From: Pseudomonas sp. B21-015
GTDB lineage: Bacteria; Pseudomonadota; Gammaproteobacteria; Pseudomonadales; Pseudomonadaceae
DNA: 64,000 nt
Direction of reading: 5' to 3'
Assembly: GCF_024749285.1 (NCBI RefSeq)
Contig: NZ_CP087196.1
Coordinates: 6,014,001 to 6,078,000, forward strand
Positions 48,221-58,539 of this stretch are shown here, piece after piece. The notes beneath the pieces were generated by a model, which was given only the letters and a program-made list of their open reading frames with translations, was not told the DNA's origin and did not search any database. Positions within the stretch are counted from its first letter, which is position 1; the number at the start of each line of letters is the position of its first letter. A program made the position numbers and the translations under genes.

Positions 48221-48840
48221 TTCTGCACTCCCTTGTCGTTGTAGCGGTAGGTCTTGGCAAGGATGCTCATGCGCAACTTCGGACCGCCTTCGGGATTGGC
48301 CGGCGCCAGGTCGAAGTCATGCAGGGTGACGATCCGCGGCAGGCCGGCCACGCCGCTGACGAAAGTGGCCAGGTCGTGATACGCGCCGGTGACGGTGATC
48401 TGGATAGGGAGCTCGATGTAAAACTGCTGGGCGACCTCCGGGAGCAGCTTGATCTCTTCGAACTCCAGGCCGCTCCCCAGGCCGGTGCGGGTGATGTCTT
48501 CCAGCAGCCCGGGCACTTCGGTGTCGCTGGGCAATTGGCGCAGCAGAACGCCGAAGGAGTTCTCCATTTCCTTCATCTGTTGGGTATACAGCTCCAGATT
48601 AGCCGCCATGTGGCCTTTGGTCGCGAACTGCTCCTTGAGCGTCGACTCTTCCTCGCGCTTGAGTTCGAGGTGGTTTTGCAGGTCGCTGATCAAGAAGCTG
48701 TAGCCCAGCGCCAGCACCAGAACCATGAGCAGGACACTCGCCAGGGCCTTGATCACCACTGGCCAGGACCCCATGTTGTTGGTGTCCAGATCGTTGATGT
48801 CAATCTTGCGCAGCCCTTCGAGCCATTCGGACAGCCTCAT
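48217..48840 (-). CDS. pilO: Type IV pilus inner-membrane protein PilO
   Basis: This 207-residue bitopic membrane protein has one N-terminal membrane segment (VIKALASVLLMVLVLALGYSF), a periplasmic coiled coil, and a ferredoxin-like domain. It forms heterodimers with PilN in the alignment subcomplex. Four-base overlaps with pilN and pilP indicate translational coupling. Confidence 0.95.
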   Translation of the reverse strand: MRLSEWLEGLRKIDINDLDTNNMGSWPVVIKALASVLLMVLVLALGYSFLISDLQNHLELKREEESTLKEQFATKGHMAANLELYTQQMKEMENSFGVLLRQLPSDTEVPGLLEDITRTGLGSGLEFEEIKLLPEVAQQFYIELPIQITVTGAYHDLATFVSGVAGLPRIVTLHDFDLAPANPEGGPKLRMSILAKTYRYNDKGVQK

Positions 48841-49402
48841 TTGGCACCCCCCTCAATGGCCGGCTGAGTCTGACGGACGGTCAACTGAAAAACATTGGTC
48901 TGATCCAGCTGACCGGCGGTGGTCGCTTTGACTTCCGTAAGGTTGGGTGCATCGAACCAGTCGGACGCATCAAGATTGCGCATCAAATCCGAAACACGAT
49001 TGTTGGACTCCGCCGCACCGGTGATGGACAAGGTCTTGCCGACCATTTTCACCTCGGTGAAATACACGCCATCCGGCAAGGTACGCGCCAATTGATCGAA
49101 AATCCTCCCACTGATCGGCCGGTTGCCTTGCAGGTCCTGGATAATGCGCATGCGCTCGACGAGTTGCTGACGGCGAGCCTTCAGGTCGCTGATCTGTTTG
49201 ATCCGCTCATCGACCACGGCAATCTGCCTGGCGATGTAATCGTTACGGGCAACTTGCCGATCAATGGCGCCGTTAATGACCTGATCCGTAATCAACAGCG
49301 CCCCCACTGACCCCACCAGCACACCGACCAACGCCAGCAAAAAGCGTTGGCGACGCCTTTCGCGCAACTCTTCGCGCCAGGGTAAAAGATTGATCCGCGC
49401 CA

Positions 49403-49403
<1 letters not shown>
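48837..49403 (-). CDS. pilN: Type IV pilus inner-membrane protein PilN
   Basis: This 188-residue protein begins MARINLLPWREELRE; the INLLPWR motif binds a groove of PilM. One membrane segment (FLLALVGVLVGSVGALLI), a coiled coil and a ferredoxin-like periplasmic domain follow. It partners PilO. The start overlaps the pilM stop by one base. Confidence 0.96.
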
Positions 49404-50494
<1,091 letters not shown>

Positions 50495-50576
50495 TTACGG
50501 ACTCTGTAATATCCATTGCGTTCAATACCCCCCGTCTTGACAGAAGCGCAAATGACGCTCCCCACGGAAAAATGCT

Positions 50577-50582
50577 TATAAT
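50577..50582 (+). promoter_or_regulatory. Candidate -10 box in the pilM-ponA divergent region
   Basis: A perfect TATAAT lies about 100 bases upstream of ponA. No good -35 box sits at the expected spacing; the TTGACA at 50537 is 34 bases away. It is therefore a weak call for a ponA promoter. The rest of this 215-base gap shows no gene. Confidence 0.35.
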
Positions 50583-50682
50583 GCTGAGCGTTTTTTCCGC
50601 TTTCACTGCAAGCGCGGGTCATTCTCTGTACAGCCTGAACCCTGATGCCTAATTCATTCTTTGCCCTGGATATCCAAAAGCC

Positions 50683-53124
50683 TTGATTCGTCTGCTGAAA
50701 TTTTTCGGTTGGTCCATCGTCGCCGTTTTCTGCGGACTGCTCCTGGGTCTGAGCGGCGCTTTTCTTTACCTTAGCCCCGGATTGCCATCCGTGGAGGCGC
50801 TGAGAAGTATTCAGTTGCAGATTCCTTTGCGGGTGTACAGCAGCGACAACAAATTGATCGCAGAATTTGGCGAAATGCGCCGCACTCCAATCCGTTTCGC
50901 CGACATTCCTCCCAATTTCATCAATGCGTTACTAAGTGCTGAAGACGACAACTTCGCCAACCACTATGGCGTCGATCCCAGCAGCTTGATGCGTGCCGCT
51001 ACCCAGCTGGTAAAAAGCGGGCACATTCAGTCCGGTGGCAGCACCATCACCATGCAGGTGGCGAAGAATTTCTTCCTGACCAGCGAACGCAGCTTCTCGC
51101 GCAAGACCACCGAAATCCTCCTGGCCCTGCAGATCGAACGGCAGCTGACCAAGGACGAGATCCTCGAGCTGTACGTCAACAAGATCTATCTGGGCAACCG
51201 CGCCTACGGCATCGAGGCGGCGGCGCAGGTTTATTACGGCAAGTCGATTCGTGACGTCAGCCTGGCACAGATGGCGATGATTGCCGGCCTGCCGAAAGCG
51301 CCGTCGCGCTTCAATCCGCTGGCCAACCCGGCCCGTAGCAAGGAGCGTCGCGACTGGATCCTGGGGCGCATGTACAAGCTCGGCAAGATCACCGAAGCCG
51401 ACTACACCGCTGCGATCAATGAACCACTGAACGCCAGCTACCATGTGCCGACCCCGGAAGTGAACGCACCGTACATCGCCGAAATGGCCCGTGCCGAAAT
51501 GGTCGGCCGCTATGGCAGCGATGCGTACACCGAAGGCTTCCGCGTCACCACCACGGTGCCGAGCGATTTGCAGGAAATGGCCAACTCCGCGGTTCACGAA
51601 GGTTTGATGACCTACGATCAACGGCACGGTTATCGCGGCCCCGAGTCACGCCTGCCGGGTAAAACCCGAGAGGCCTGGACCCTGGAGCTGACCAAGCAGC
51701 GGACCATCAGCAGCCTCGAACCGGCAATCGTGACCCAGGTCGACAAGAACGGCGTGCAGGTGCTGACTCGCACCGGTGATGAACACGTCGCCTGGGACAG
51801 CATGAAGTGGGCCCGCCCATTCCTGAACACCAACAGCATGGGCGCCAATCCGAAGCAGCCTTCGGACGTCGCGCAGGTCGGCGATCTGATTCGCGTGCAG
51901 CGTCAGCCGGACCATTCGCTCAAATTCAGCCAGATCCCACAGGCCCAGGGCGCACTGGTTTCCCTCGATCCGCAGAACGGCGCCATTCGTTCGCTGGTCG
52001 GCGGTTTCGCCTTCGAGCAGAGCAACTACAACCGCGCGATGCAGGCCAAGCGTCAGCCGGGTTCGAGCTTCAAGCCGTTCGTCTACAGCGCCGCTCTGGA
52101 CAACGGCTACACCGCCGCCAGCCTGGTGAACGACGCACCGATCGTGTTCGTCGACGAGTACCTGGACAAGGTCTGGCGCCCGAAGAACGACACCAACACC
52201 TTCCTCGGCCCGATCCGCATGCGTGAAGCGCTCTACAAGTCGCGCAACCTGGTTTCGATCCGCCTGCTGCAAGCGCTGGGTGTCGACCGCACTATCGACT
52301 ACATCAGCAAGTTCGGCTTCAACAAGCAGGACCTGCCGCGCAACCTGTCCCTGGCCCTGGGCACCGCGACCCTGACACCTATGGAAATTGCCACCGGCTG
52401 GAGCACCTTCGCCAACGGCGGCTACAAGATCAGCCCGTACATCATCGACAAGATCGAAAGCCGCAATGGCGACACGCTGTTCGTCGCCAATCCGCCGAGC
52501 GTCCCAAAAGGCGAAGTAGTCAGCGACGGCATCGCCGTACCGGCCTCCAACACCTTCACGGTCAACGCCACCCCAGGCGAAGCGCCGAGCGCCCAGACAG
52601 CGCCACAAACGCCAGCCGTGGCCGAGCGCATCGTCGACGGCCGCACCACCTACATCCTCAACAGCATGCTCGAGGACGTGATCAAACTCGGTACCGGCCG
52701 CCGCGCACTGACCTTGGGTCGCAGCGACATCGCGGGCAAGACCGGCACCACCAACGAATCCAAGGACGCCTGGTTCTCCGGCTACAACGCCGATTACGTG
52801 ACCACCGTCTGGACCGGATTCGACCAACCGGAAAGCCTGGGCAAACGCGAGTTCGGCGGCACCGTCGCCCTGCCGATCTGGATGAACTACATGGGCGCCG
52901 CCCTCAAAGGCAGGCCACCCCACACCCAGCCAGAACCCGAAGGCATCCTCAGCCTGCGGGTCGACCCGGTCAGCGGTCGTGCAGCCACCCCAAGCACCCC
53001 TGGCGCCTACTTCGAACTGTTCAAGGCCGAAGACACACCACCGTCGGTGAACGAGCTGGGTAACGGCAATGCGCCAGGCAGCCCGTTGCCAGCGGACGAG
53101 GCCGCGCCGATCGATTTGTTCTGA
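50683..53124 (+). CDS. ponA: Penicillin-binding protein 1A
   Basis: This 813-residue bifunctional peptidoglycan synthase has an N-terminal membrane anchor (WSIVAVFCGLLLGLSGAFLYL). A GT51 glycosyltransferase domain follows with the catalytic Glu in SAEDDNFANHYGVD, then an OB-like insert. The transpeptidase domain carries SSFK (QPGSSFKPF), SRN and KTGTT boxes. It polymerises and crosslinks the wall. The start is TTG at 50683 without a strong ribosome site, but no later Met precedes the anchor. Divergence from pilM is the usual Pseudomonas arrangement. Confidence 0.96.
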   Translation: MIRLLKFFGWSIVAVFCGLLLGLSGAFLYLSPGLPSVEALRSIQLQIPLRVYSSDNKLIAEFGEMRRTPIRFADIPPNFINALLSAEDDNFANHYGVDPSSLMRAATQLVKSGHIQSGGSTITMQVAKNFFLTSERSFSRKTTEILLALQIERQLTKDEILELYVNKIYLGNRAYGIEAAAQVYYGKSIRDVSLAQMAMIAGLPKAPSRFNPLANPARSKERRDWILGRMYKLGKITEADYTAAINEPLNASYHVPTPEVNAPYIAEMARAEMVGRYGSDAYTEGFRVTTTVPSDLQEMANSAVHEGLMTYDQRHGYRGPESRLPGKTREAWTLELTKQRTISSLEPAIVTQVDKNGVQVLTRTGDEHVAWDSMKWARPFLNTNSMGANPKQPSDVAQVGDLIRVQRQPDHSLKFSQIPQAQGALVSLDPQNGAIRSLVGGFAFEQSNYNRAMQAKRQPGSSFKPFVYSAALDNGYTAASLVNDAPIVFVDEYLDKVWRPKNDTNTFLGPIRMREALYKSRNLVSIRLLQALGVDRTIDYISKFGFNKQDLPRNLSLALGTATLTPMEIATGWSTFANGGYKISPYIIDKIESRNGDTLFVANPPSVPKGEVVSDGIAVPASNTFTVNATPGEAPSAQTAPQTPAVAERIVDGRTTYILNSMLEDVIKLGTGRRALTLGRSDIAGKTGTTNESKDAWFSGYNADYVTTVWTGFDQPESLGKREFGGTVALPIWMNYMGAALKGRPPHTQPEPEGILSLRVDPVSGRAATPSTPGAYFELFKAEDTPPSVNELGNGNAPGSPLPADEAAPIDLF

Positions 53125-53140
53125 TCCCGTAGCGCAACGC

Positions 53141-53176
53141 AAAAGCCCCGCTCTTCTCTGGAAGACGGGGCTTTTT
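53141..53176. terminator. ponA terminator
   Basis: AAAAGCCCCG and CGGGGCTTTTT form a stem around a 15-base loop that itself contains a weak hairpin. T-rich sequence follows. It begins 17 bases after the ponA stop. Confidence 0.8.
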
Positions 53177-53229
53177 GTTGCGCCTGGAATTTATGCACCG
53201 GCTGAAACCAGGGTTGCCTGTCTGGCCGC

Positions 53230-53293
53230 CTTCGCGAGCAAGCCCGCTTCCACATTGGAATGCATACCCCCGTGGAGCGGGCTTGCTCGCGAA
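53230..53293. repeat. REP doublet, family B variant
   Basis: CTTCGCGAGCAAGCCCGCTT and its complement at 53271-53293 (GTGGAGCGGGCTTGCTCGCG) form inverted arms around a 16-base spacer. The core differs from the other B elements by several bases (GCAAGCCCGC for GCAGGCTCGC). Confidence 0.75.
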
Positions 53294-53330
53294 GAGGCCC
53301 TCAAAGACACCACAAAAACCGCAGGCAATA

Positions 53331-53361
53331 AAAAGCCCCGACTCGCGAGAACCGGGGCTTT
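53331..53361. terminator. Terminator between ponA and the malic enzyme gene
   Basis: AAAAGCCCCG and CGGGGCTTT form a stem around an eleven-base loop. It lies 22 bases from the stop of the minus-strand malic enzyme gene and can serve that transcript. Confidence 0.75.
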
Positions 53362-53382
53362 GTGTTGAAGCGCTACAACGGC

Positions 53383-54651
53383 TTAGCCGTTGAACACGTC
53401 ATCCACGCTTTTCAGCGGGTAGTTCTTCGGATACGGCAGGGTCGCCACGCCGGTCTCGATCGCTGCCTTGGCCACGGCATCGGAGATCAGGGTGATCAGA
53501 CGGGCATCCATTGGTTTCGGAATGATGTATTCACGACCGAATTCCAGTTTGATGCCGCCGTAGGCGTCGCACACTTCCTGAGGCACTGGCAGCTTGGCCA
53601 GTTCACGCAGGGCGTTGGCGGCAGCCACTTTCATCTCTTCGTTGATGCGCTTGGCGCGAACGTCCAGGGCACCACGGAAGATGAACGGGAAGCCCAGTAC
53701 GTTGTTGACCTGGTTCGGGTAGTCCGAACGGCCGGTGGCCATGATCACGTCGTTGCGAGTGGCGTGTGCCAGCTCCGGGGAGATTTCCGGATCCGGGTTC
53801 GAGCACGCGAACACGATCGGGTTGGCCGCCATGCGCAGCAGGTTCTCGGCGCTCAGCAGGTTCGGGCCCGACAGACCGACGAATACGTCGGCGCCATCCA
53901 GCGCGTCAGCCAGGGTGCGCTTCTCGGTCGCGTGAGCGAACACAGCCTTGTACTGGTTCAGGTCGTCACGGCCGGAGTGGATCACGCCGGTACGGTCAAC
54001 CATGAAGATGTTTTCGATGTTGGCGCCCATGCTCACCAGCAATTTCATGCAGGAGATGGCGGCAGCACCGGCGCCCAGGCAGACGATCTTGGCTTCCGGC
54101 AGGGTTTTGCCAGCGATTTCCAGGGCGTTGATCATGCCGGCGGCGGTCACGATCGCGGTGCCGTGCTGGTCATCGTGGAATACCGGAATGTCGCACTGCT
54201 CGATCAGAGCGCGTTCGATCTCAAAGCACTCAGGTGCCTTGATGTCTTCCAGATTGATGCCACCGAAGGTGATGGAGATACGCTTGACGGTGTCGATGAA
54301 GGCTTGCGGGCTTTCGGAGTCGACTTCGATGTCGAAAACGTCGATGCCGGCAAAGCGCTTGAACAGAACACCTTTACCTTCCATTACCGGCTTGGAAGCC
54401 AATGGGCCGAGGTTACCCAGGCCCAGAATCGCGGTGCCATCGGAAATGACTGCAACCAGGTTGCCTTTGCCGGTGTATTTGTAGGCCAGTTCAGGATCGC
54501 GGGCGATTTCGCGTACTGGTTCGGCTACGCCGGGGCTGTAGGCCAGCGACAGGTCGCGGGCGGTAGCGGTGGCCTTGGTGAGCTCGACACTCAGCTTCCC
54601 TGGACGGGGATGGGCGTGATATTCGAGAGCGGCAGTTTTCAGATCAGACAT
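53383..54651 (-). CDS. maeB: NADP-type malic enzyme, short form
   Basis: This 422-residue enzyme decarboxylates malate to pyruvate with reduction of NAD(P). It has the SLAYSPGVAEPVREIA start typical of MaeB, ISDGTAILGLGNLG, FHDDQHGTAIVTAAG, the nucleotide-binding IVCLGAGAAAISCMK, and FACSNPDPEISPE. It lacks the phosphotransacetylase domain of the long E. coli MaeB. I use ATG 54651 because the longer frame to 54771 adds 40 residues with no family similarity. Confidence 0.92.
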   Translation of the reverse strand: MSDLKTAALEYHAHPRPGKLSVELTKATATARDLSLAYSPGVAEPVREIARDPELAYKYTGKGNLVAVISDGTAILGLGNLGPLASKPVMEGKGVLFKRFAGIDVFDIEVDSESPQAFIDTVKRISITFGGINLEDIKAPECFEIERALIEQCDIPVFHDDQHGTAIVTAAGMINALEIAGKTLPEAKIVCLGAGAAAISCMKLLVSMGANIENIFMVDRTGVIHSGRDDLNQYKAVFAHATEKRTLADALDGADVFVGLSGPNLLSAENLLRMAANPIVFACSNPDPEISPELAHATRNDVIMATGRSDYPNQVNNVLGFPFIFRGALDVRAKRINEEMKVAAANALRELAKLPVPQEVCDAYGGIKLEFGREYIIPKPMDARLITLISDAVAKAAIETGVATLPYPKNYPLKSVDDVFNG

Positions 54652-54834
54652 ATGGGCATTCCGCTTTTTACTGTTGGACAGACGGACCGCCGAGGATACT
54701 CGCCTCGCAAAGTCCTCACAAGACTGACCAGTCACCCCTGTCAAGCGCCCGGCCCTACGACTTTGGGCCAAGAGCCACGAAACACAAGGGATAGACTGTT
54801 CACAATCAACAGAAAAAATGTCTACAATTTTTTC

Positions 54835-55617
54835 TTACGGCATCGCCTGCAACATCGCCGGATCGGTCAGCGGCAGAAGCCAGCGCGCCTGCCCCGGCTT
54901 CAGGCCGCCACGGCGGGAACGATCCACCACCCAGCCACGAGCCTCGATCTGCCTGCCTTTGAGCTGTTCAAGCGACGCGCCATCGAATTGCTCCAGCATA
55001 TTGGGTGCAACCCGCAATACAACCGATTCCTGCAACTCGATCCAAACCCCGCCGCGATTGCGCTGAACCTTGCTCACACGGCCACTGAGCACGGCGAAGC
55101 CGGACGCGCTGATCTGCTCCGCTTTCAGTACAGGTGATTGTCGCCATAGCCCGAGGCCGGCCTGACGAGCACTGCGTTCCGCCGCTTGCTGACAACCGGC
55201 CAAATCGACGTTCGGTGCCACCGCCACCTGAAAACCGAGGCCTTCAGCGAGCATCTGCGCTTCAAGGTTGGCGCCATCGACGCTGTAGACATGGGCCAGG
55301 GTACGGCCGTAATGGTCCTTGCTTTCTTTACCCGGCAGCAAACCGACCCGCCCGTCGCTGGCGGCCACCAGGGCTTCCAGGCGTTTGCGCGCAGCCACGG
55401 CAAACGGCTCGTCGGAACGGCCCTGCTTGCCCAGCTCTGGCGTGTTCAAACCGATCATGCGCACACTGCGGCCATCGCGCAGGCGCAAGGTGTCGCCATC
55501 CACCACCCGCTGCACCACAACCGGCGTCAGCCCGCTCGGCACCGGGCAGAAAGCCTGGGCACCGGAAAGCCAAATCGCAGACACAAAAAAGGCGCCCGCA
55601 AGGGACGCCTTTTTCAT
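54835..55617 (-). CDS. Exported thermonuclease-family protein
   Basis: This 260-residue protein has a signal peptide (MKKASLAGAFFVSAIWLSGAQA). A staphylococcal-nuclease-like domain follows: VVDGDTLRLRDGRSVRMIGLNTPEL carries the Asp and Arg of the active site, and later come KDHYGRTLAHVY and AGLGLW. It probably cleaves DNA or RNA outside the cytoplasm. A C-terminal ~90-residue beta domain (SGRVSKVQRNRGGVWIEL) resembles OB-fold extensions. I favour ATG 55617; a TTG at 55647 is an alternative. A terminator-like hairpin lies within the first codons. Confidence 0.8.
   Translation of the reverse strand: MKKASLAGAFFVSAIWLSGAQAFCPVPSGLTPVVVQRVVDGDTLRLRDGRSVRMIGLNTPELGKQGRSDEPFAVAARKRLEALVAASDGRVGLLPGKESKDHYGRTLAHVYSVDGANLEAQMLAEGLGFQVAVAPNVDLAGCQQAAERSARQAGLGLWRQSPVLKAEQISASGFAVLSGRVSKVQRNRGGVWIELQESVVLRVAPNMLEQFDGASLEQLKGRQIEARGWVVDRSRRGGLKPGQARWLLPLTDPAMLQAMP
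55585..55614 (-). terminator. Intrinsic-terminator-like hairpin after rpmE, inside the nuclease signal peptide codons
   Basis: Read on the minus strand, GGCGTCCC and GGGCGCC pair around TTGC with one bulged base, followed by six T. It begins about 45 bases after the rpmE stop and lies just inside the nuclease ATG. It looks like the rpmE terminator sharing codons with the next gene. Confidence 0.65.
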
Positions 55618-55658
55618 CAGTCTGGAGAAGCCGAAACGACTTTCCAAAATGATCGGCC

Positions 55659-55877
55659 TTAGGCCTTTTTCGGGCCAAAAGCACCGAAACGATCGGCGAA
55701 CTTCTGAACACGGCCGCCGGTATCCAGAGTCTTCTGCTTACCGGTGTAGAACGGGTGGCATTCGTTGCAAACGTCGATCGACAGAGGCTTGGCGAAAGTC
55801 GAACGGGTTTCGAACTTGTTGCCGCAGCTGCAAGTTACGGCAACTGCTGGGTATTCTGGATGGATATCGGCTTTCAT
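55659..55877 (-). CDS. rpmE: 50S ribosomal protein L31 (zinc form)
   Basis: This 72-residue L31 has the zinc-binding cysteines CSCGNKF and [10 protein letters not shown], so it is the zinc-containing C+ type rather than the zinc-independent paralogue made under zinc starvation. Lengths and ends ([20 protein letters not shown]) are typical. A matching promoter lies upstream at 55949-55976. Confidence 0.97.
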   Translation of the reverse strand: MKADIHPEYPAVAVTCSCGNKFETRSTFAKPLSIDVCNECHPFYTGKQKTLDTGGRVQKFADRFGAFGPKKA

Positions 55878-55948
55878 GGTGTTTTCCTCAGGCTAGCGTG
55901 CCGCCACCCAACACTATTGTTGAATACCGCACGTAATTAGGCCGCGGA

Positions 55949-55976
55949 TTCTACCAGACCTTTGCAAACACGCAAG
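55949..55976 (-). promoter_or_regulatory. Candidate rpmE promoter
   Basis: On the minus strand TTGCGT (55976-55971) and TAGAAT (55954-55949) are separated by 16 bases, some 72 bases upstream of the rpmE start. This fits a sigma-70 promoter. Confidence 0.5.
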
Positions 55977-56080
55977 CTGTCACTGAGTCCGACCGTCTGC
56001 TAGGCTCCCGACCCAAGTCGCCGTCCCACAGGGTATGCGCCAGCCTTTCATTCATTGCCCGCCCAAAGAGATCCCCCCGC

Positions 56081-58300
56081 GTGCCCGACGCCATTCTGCG
56101 CCTCGCCCTGCCTTCGCCCCTGCGCCGCCTGTTCGACTACCGCGCTCCGGCCGGAGTCCTGCGCGCCCAGCTACACCCGGGCATGCGTTTGCGGGTGCCG
56201 TTCGGGCGGCGGGAGATGATCGGCATTCTGGTGGAGGTCACCGATCACAGCGAAGTCCCGGCGGAAAAGCTCAAACCGGCCCTGGCCCTGCTCGATGCCG
56301 TGCCGCCGCTGCCGCCCGCGCTGTTCAAGCTGTGCCTGTGGACTTCCCAGTATTACCAGCACAGCCTCGGCGACACGTTGAGCTGGGCGCTGCCGGTGTT
56401 GCTGCGTCAGGGCGAACTCGCCGAAGCACGCCAGGAGCGTTTCTGGTCCGCCGCGCCCGGCGCCAGCCTCGATGATCCGCGCATCGCCCGCGCACCGCGA
56501 CAGCGTGAAGCCCTGGCGACCCTGGCCCAGCACCCACACGGCGTCGCCCATCAGTTGCTGAGCAAACTGATGCTGAGCAAAGACAGCCTCGACCTGTTGC
56601 TGGCCAAAGATCTGGTTCAGGTAGACATCCGCAAACACGCCCCCGGCGCTCGCCACGAGCATTGGCTGGCGCAACCGGAATTGCCGCTCAACCCCGAGCA
56701 GCGCGCCGCTTATGAAGCGATTCGCGCCGGGTTCGACAGTTATCACGCGTTTTTGCTGGCCGGCGTCACCGGCAGCGGCAAGACCGAAGTCTATTTGCAG
56801 CTGATCCGCGAAACCCTCGAGGCCGGCAAGCAAGCCCTGGTGCTGATCCCGGAGATCAACCTCGGCCCGCAAACCCTGGCGCGCTTCGAACAACGCTTCA
56901 ATGCGCGCATCGCGCTGATCCACTCGGCGGTCAACGACCGCGAGCGCCTGGACGCCTGGCTGGCGGCACGGGATGGCGAGGCCGACATTATTATTGGCAC
57001 CCGTTCGGCGCTGTTCACGCCGATGAAGAACCCCGGCCTGATCATCATCGATGAAGAGCACGATGGTTCCTATAAGCAGCAGGAAGGCCTGCGCTACCAC
57101 GCCCGCGACCTGGCACTGGTTCGCGCCCGGCAGGAAAACATCCCGATTGTCCTCGGTTCCGCCACGCCTTCGCTGGAAAGCCTGCAAAATGCCTACACCG
57201 GTCGTTACGGCCTCTTACGCCTGAATGAGCGGGCCGGTGGCGCCAAACAGCCACGCTTCCTGCGTCTGGACGTGAAAAGTCGCCCACTGGACAGCGGCAT
57301 TTCCGGGCCGATGCAGCAAGCCATCGGTCAGACCCTCGCCGCCGGCCAGCAGGTTCTGGTGTTCCTCAACCGCCGAGGATTCGCCCCGACGCTGCTCTGC
57401 CACGACTGTGGCTGGATGTCCGAATGCCAGCGCTGCGACGCGCGCATGACCGTGCACCAGCGCTCGGGCGAACTGCGCTGCCACCATTGTGGCTATGTCG
57501 AACGAGTGCCTCGGCATTGCCCGAAGTGCGGCAAGGTCGATTTGCGACCGGTGGGCGCCGGTACCGAGCGCGCCGAGGAACGCCTGGGGATTCTGTTCCC
57601 GGATGTCCCGGTGCTGCGGGTCGACCGCGACAGCACCTCGCGCAAAGACGCGATGAATCAGTTGTTCGCGACCATCCAGAAAGGCCAGCCGTGCATTCTG
57701 GTCGGCACACAGATGCTTGCCAAAGGGCACCACTTTCCTCGAGTGACCCTGGTGTCGATTCTCGATGCCGACGGCGGCCTGTTCTCCGGCGACTTCCGCG
57801 CCAGCGAGCGCATGGCGCAGTTGATCGTTCAGGTCGCCGGGCGCGCGGGGCGGGCCGAAGAGCCGGGCAAAGTGATCATCCAGACGCACCTGGCGGACCA
57901 CCCGCTGCTGGTGCAGTTGACCGAACAGGGCTATTTCGCCTTTGCCGAACAGGCGTTGAGTGAACGCCGCTCCGCCGGGCTGCCGCCGTTTGCGCATCTT
58001 GCGTTGCTGCGGGCCGAAGCACACAAACCGGGGCAGGCCGAAGGCTTCCTCGATGAGGCGTGTAGCGAGGCCGAGCGCCTGTTAGCGGAGCAAAACCTGA
58101 CCGGTATCGAATTGCTGGGGCCGGTGCCGGCGCCGATGGAACGCCGGGCCGGGCGTTATCGCGCGCAGTTGTTGCTGCAAGCCACGGCCCGGGCGCCGTT
58201 GCATCGATTGCTGAGCAGTTGGTTGCTGGCTTTGGAGCAGATGCCGAGCGGGCGGGCGGTGCGCTGGTCTCTGGATGTCGACCCGGTCGATTTGTATTGA
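56081..58300 (+). CDS. priA: Primosomal protein N' (replication restart helicase PriA)
   Basis: This 739-residue superfamily 2 helicase has an N-terminal DNA 3'-end-binding domain (residues ~1-100), then Walker A GVTGSGKTEVYL and the DEEH box (IIIDEEHDGSYKQQ). A zinc-binding insert has eight cysteines (CHDCGWMSECQRC and CHHCGY...CPKCG). The helicase C-terminal motifs include ILVGTQMLAKGHHFP. PriA reloads the replisome at stalled forks. The start is GTG 56081, divergent from rpmE. Confidence 0.96.
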   Translation: MPDAILRLALPSPLRRLFDYRAPAGVLRAQLHPGMRLRVPFGRREMIGILVEVTDHSEVPAEKLKPALALLDAVPPLPPALFKLCLWTSQYYQHSLGDTLSWALPVLLRQGELAEARQERFWSAAPGASLDDPRIARAPRQREALATLAQHPHGVAHQLLSKLMLSKDSLDLLLAKDLVQVDIRKHAPGARHEHWLAQPELPLNPEQRAAYEAIRAGFDSYHAFLLAGVTGSGKTEVYLQLIRETLEAGKQALVLIPEINLGPQTLARFEQRFNARIALIHSAVNDRERLDAWLAARDGEADIIIGTRSALFTPMKNPGLIIIDEEHDGSYKQQEGLRYHARDLALVRARQENIPIVLGSATPSLESLQNAYTGRYGLLRLNERAGGAKQPRFLRLDVKSRPLDSGISGPMQQAIGQTLAAGQQVLVFLNRRGFAPTLLCHDCGWMSECQRCDARMTVHQRSGELRCHHCGYVERVPRHCPKCGKVDLRPVGAGTERAEERLGILFPDVPVLRVDRDSTSRKDAMNQLFATIQKGQPCILVGTQMLAKGHHFPRVTLVSILDADGGLFSGDFRASERMAQLIVQVAGRAGRAEEPGKVIIQTHLADHPLLVQLTEQGYFAFAEQALSERRSAGLPPFAHLALLRAEAHKPGQAEGFLDEACSEAERLLAEQNLTGIELLGPVPAPMERRAGRYRAQLLLQATARAPLHRLLSSWLLALEQMPSGRAVRWSLDVDPVDLY

Positions 58301-58314
58301 TTTCAAAATCGCCA

Positions 58315-58405
58315 TCGCGAGCAGGCTCGCTCCCACGATGGGTCTGTGGTGTTCATTGGTTTTGTGATCAACGCCTATCCCCTGTGGGAGCGAGCCTGCT
58401 CGCGA
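58315..58405. repeat. REP doublet, family B
   Basis: Inverted 22-base arms at 58315-58336 and 58384-58405, with the same core as at 14096 and 34501, lie in the gap between priA and argS. Confidence 0.85.
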
Positions 58406-58539
58406 TGGGTGCCGAATAGTCACCACATATCCATAACCTGCCCGCTATAGTTGGCAAGCTCGTCTTCGCAACGGATAATGCCCAGTTTTTCCACCAGCGC
58501 ATTGAAGCGCCGCCGCGCTTGCGGTCGAAAGAGAAGACC

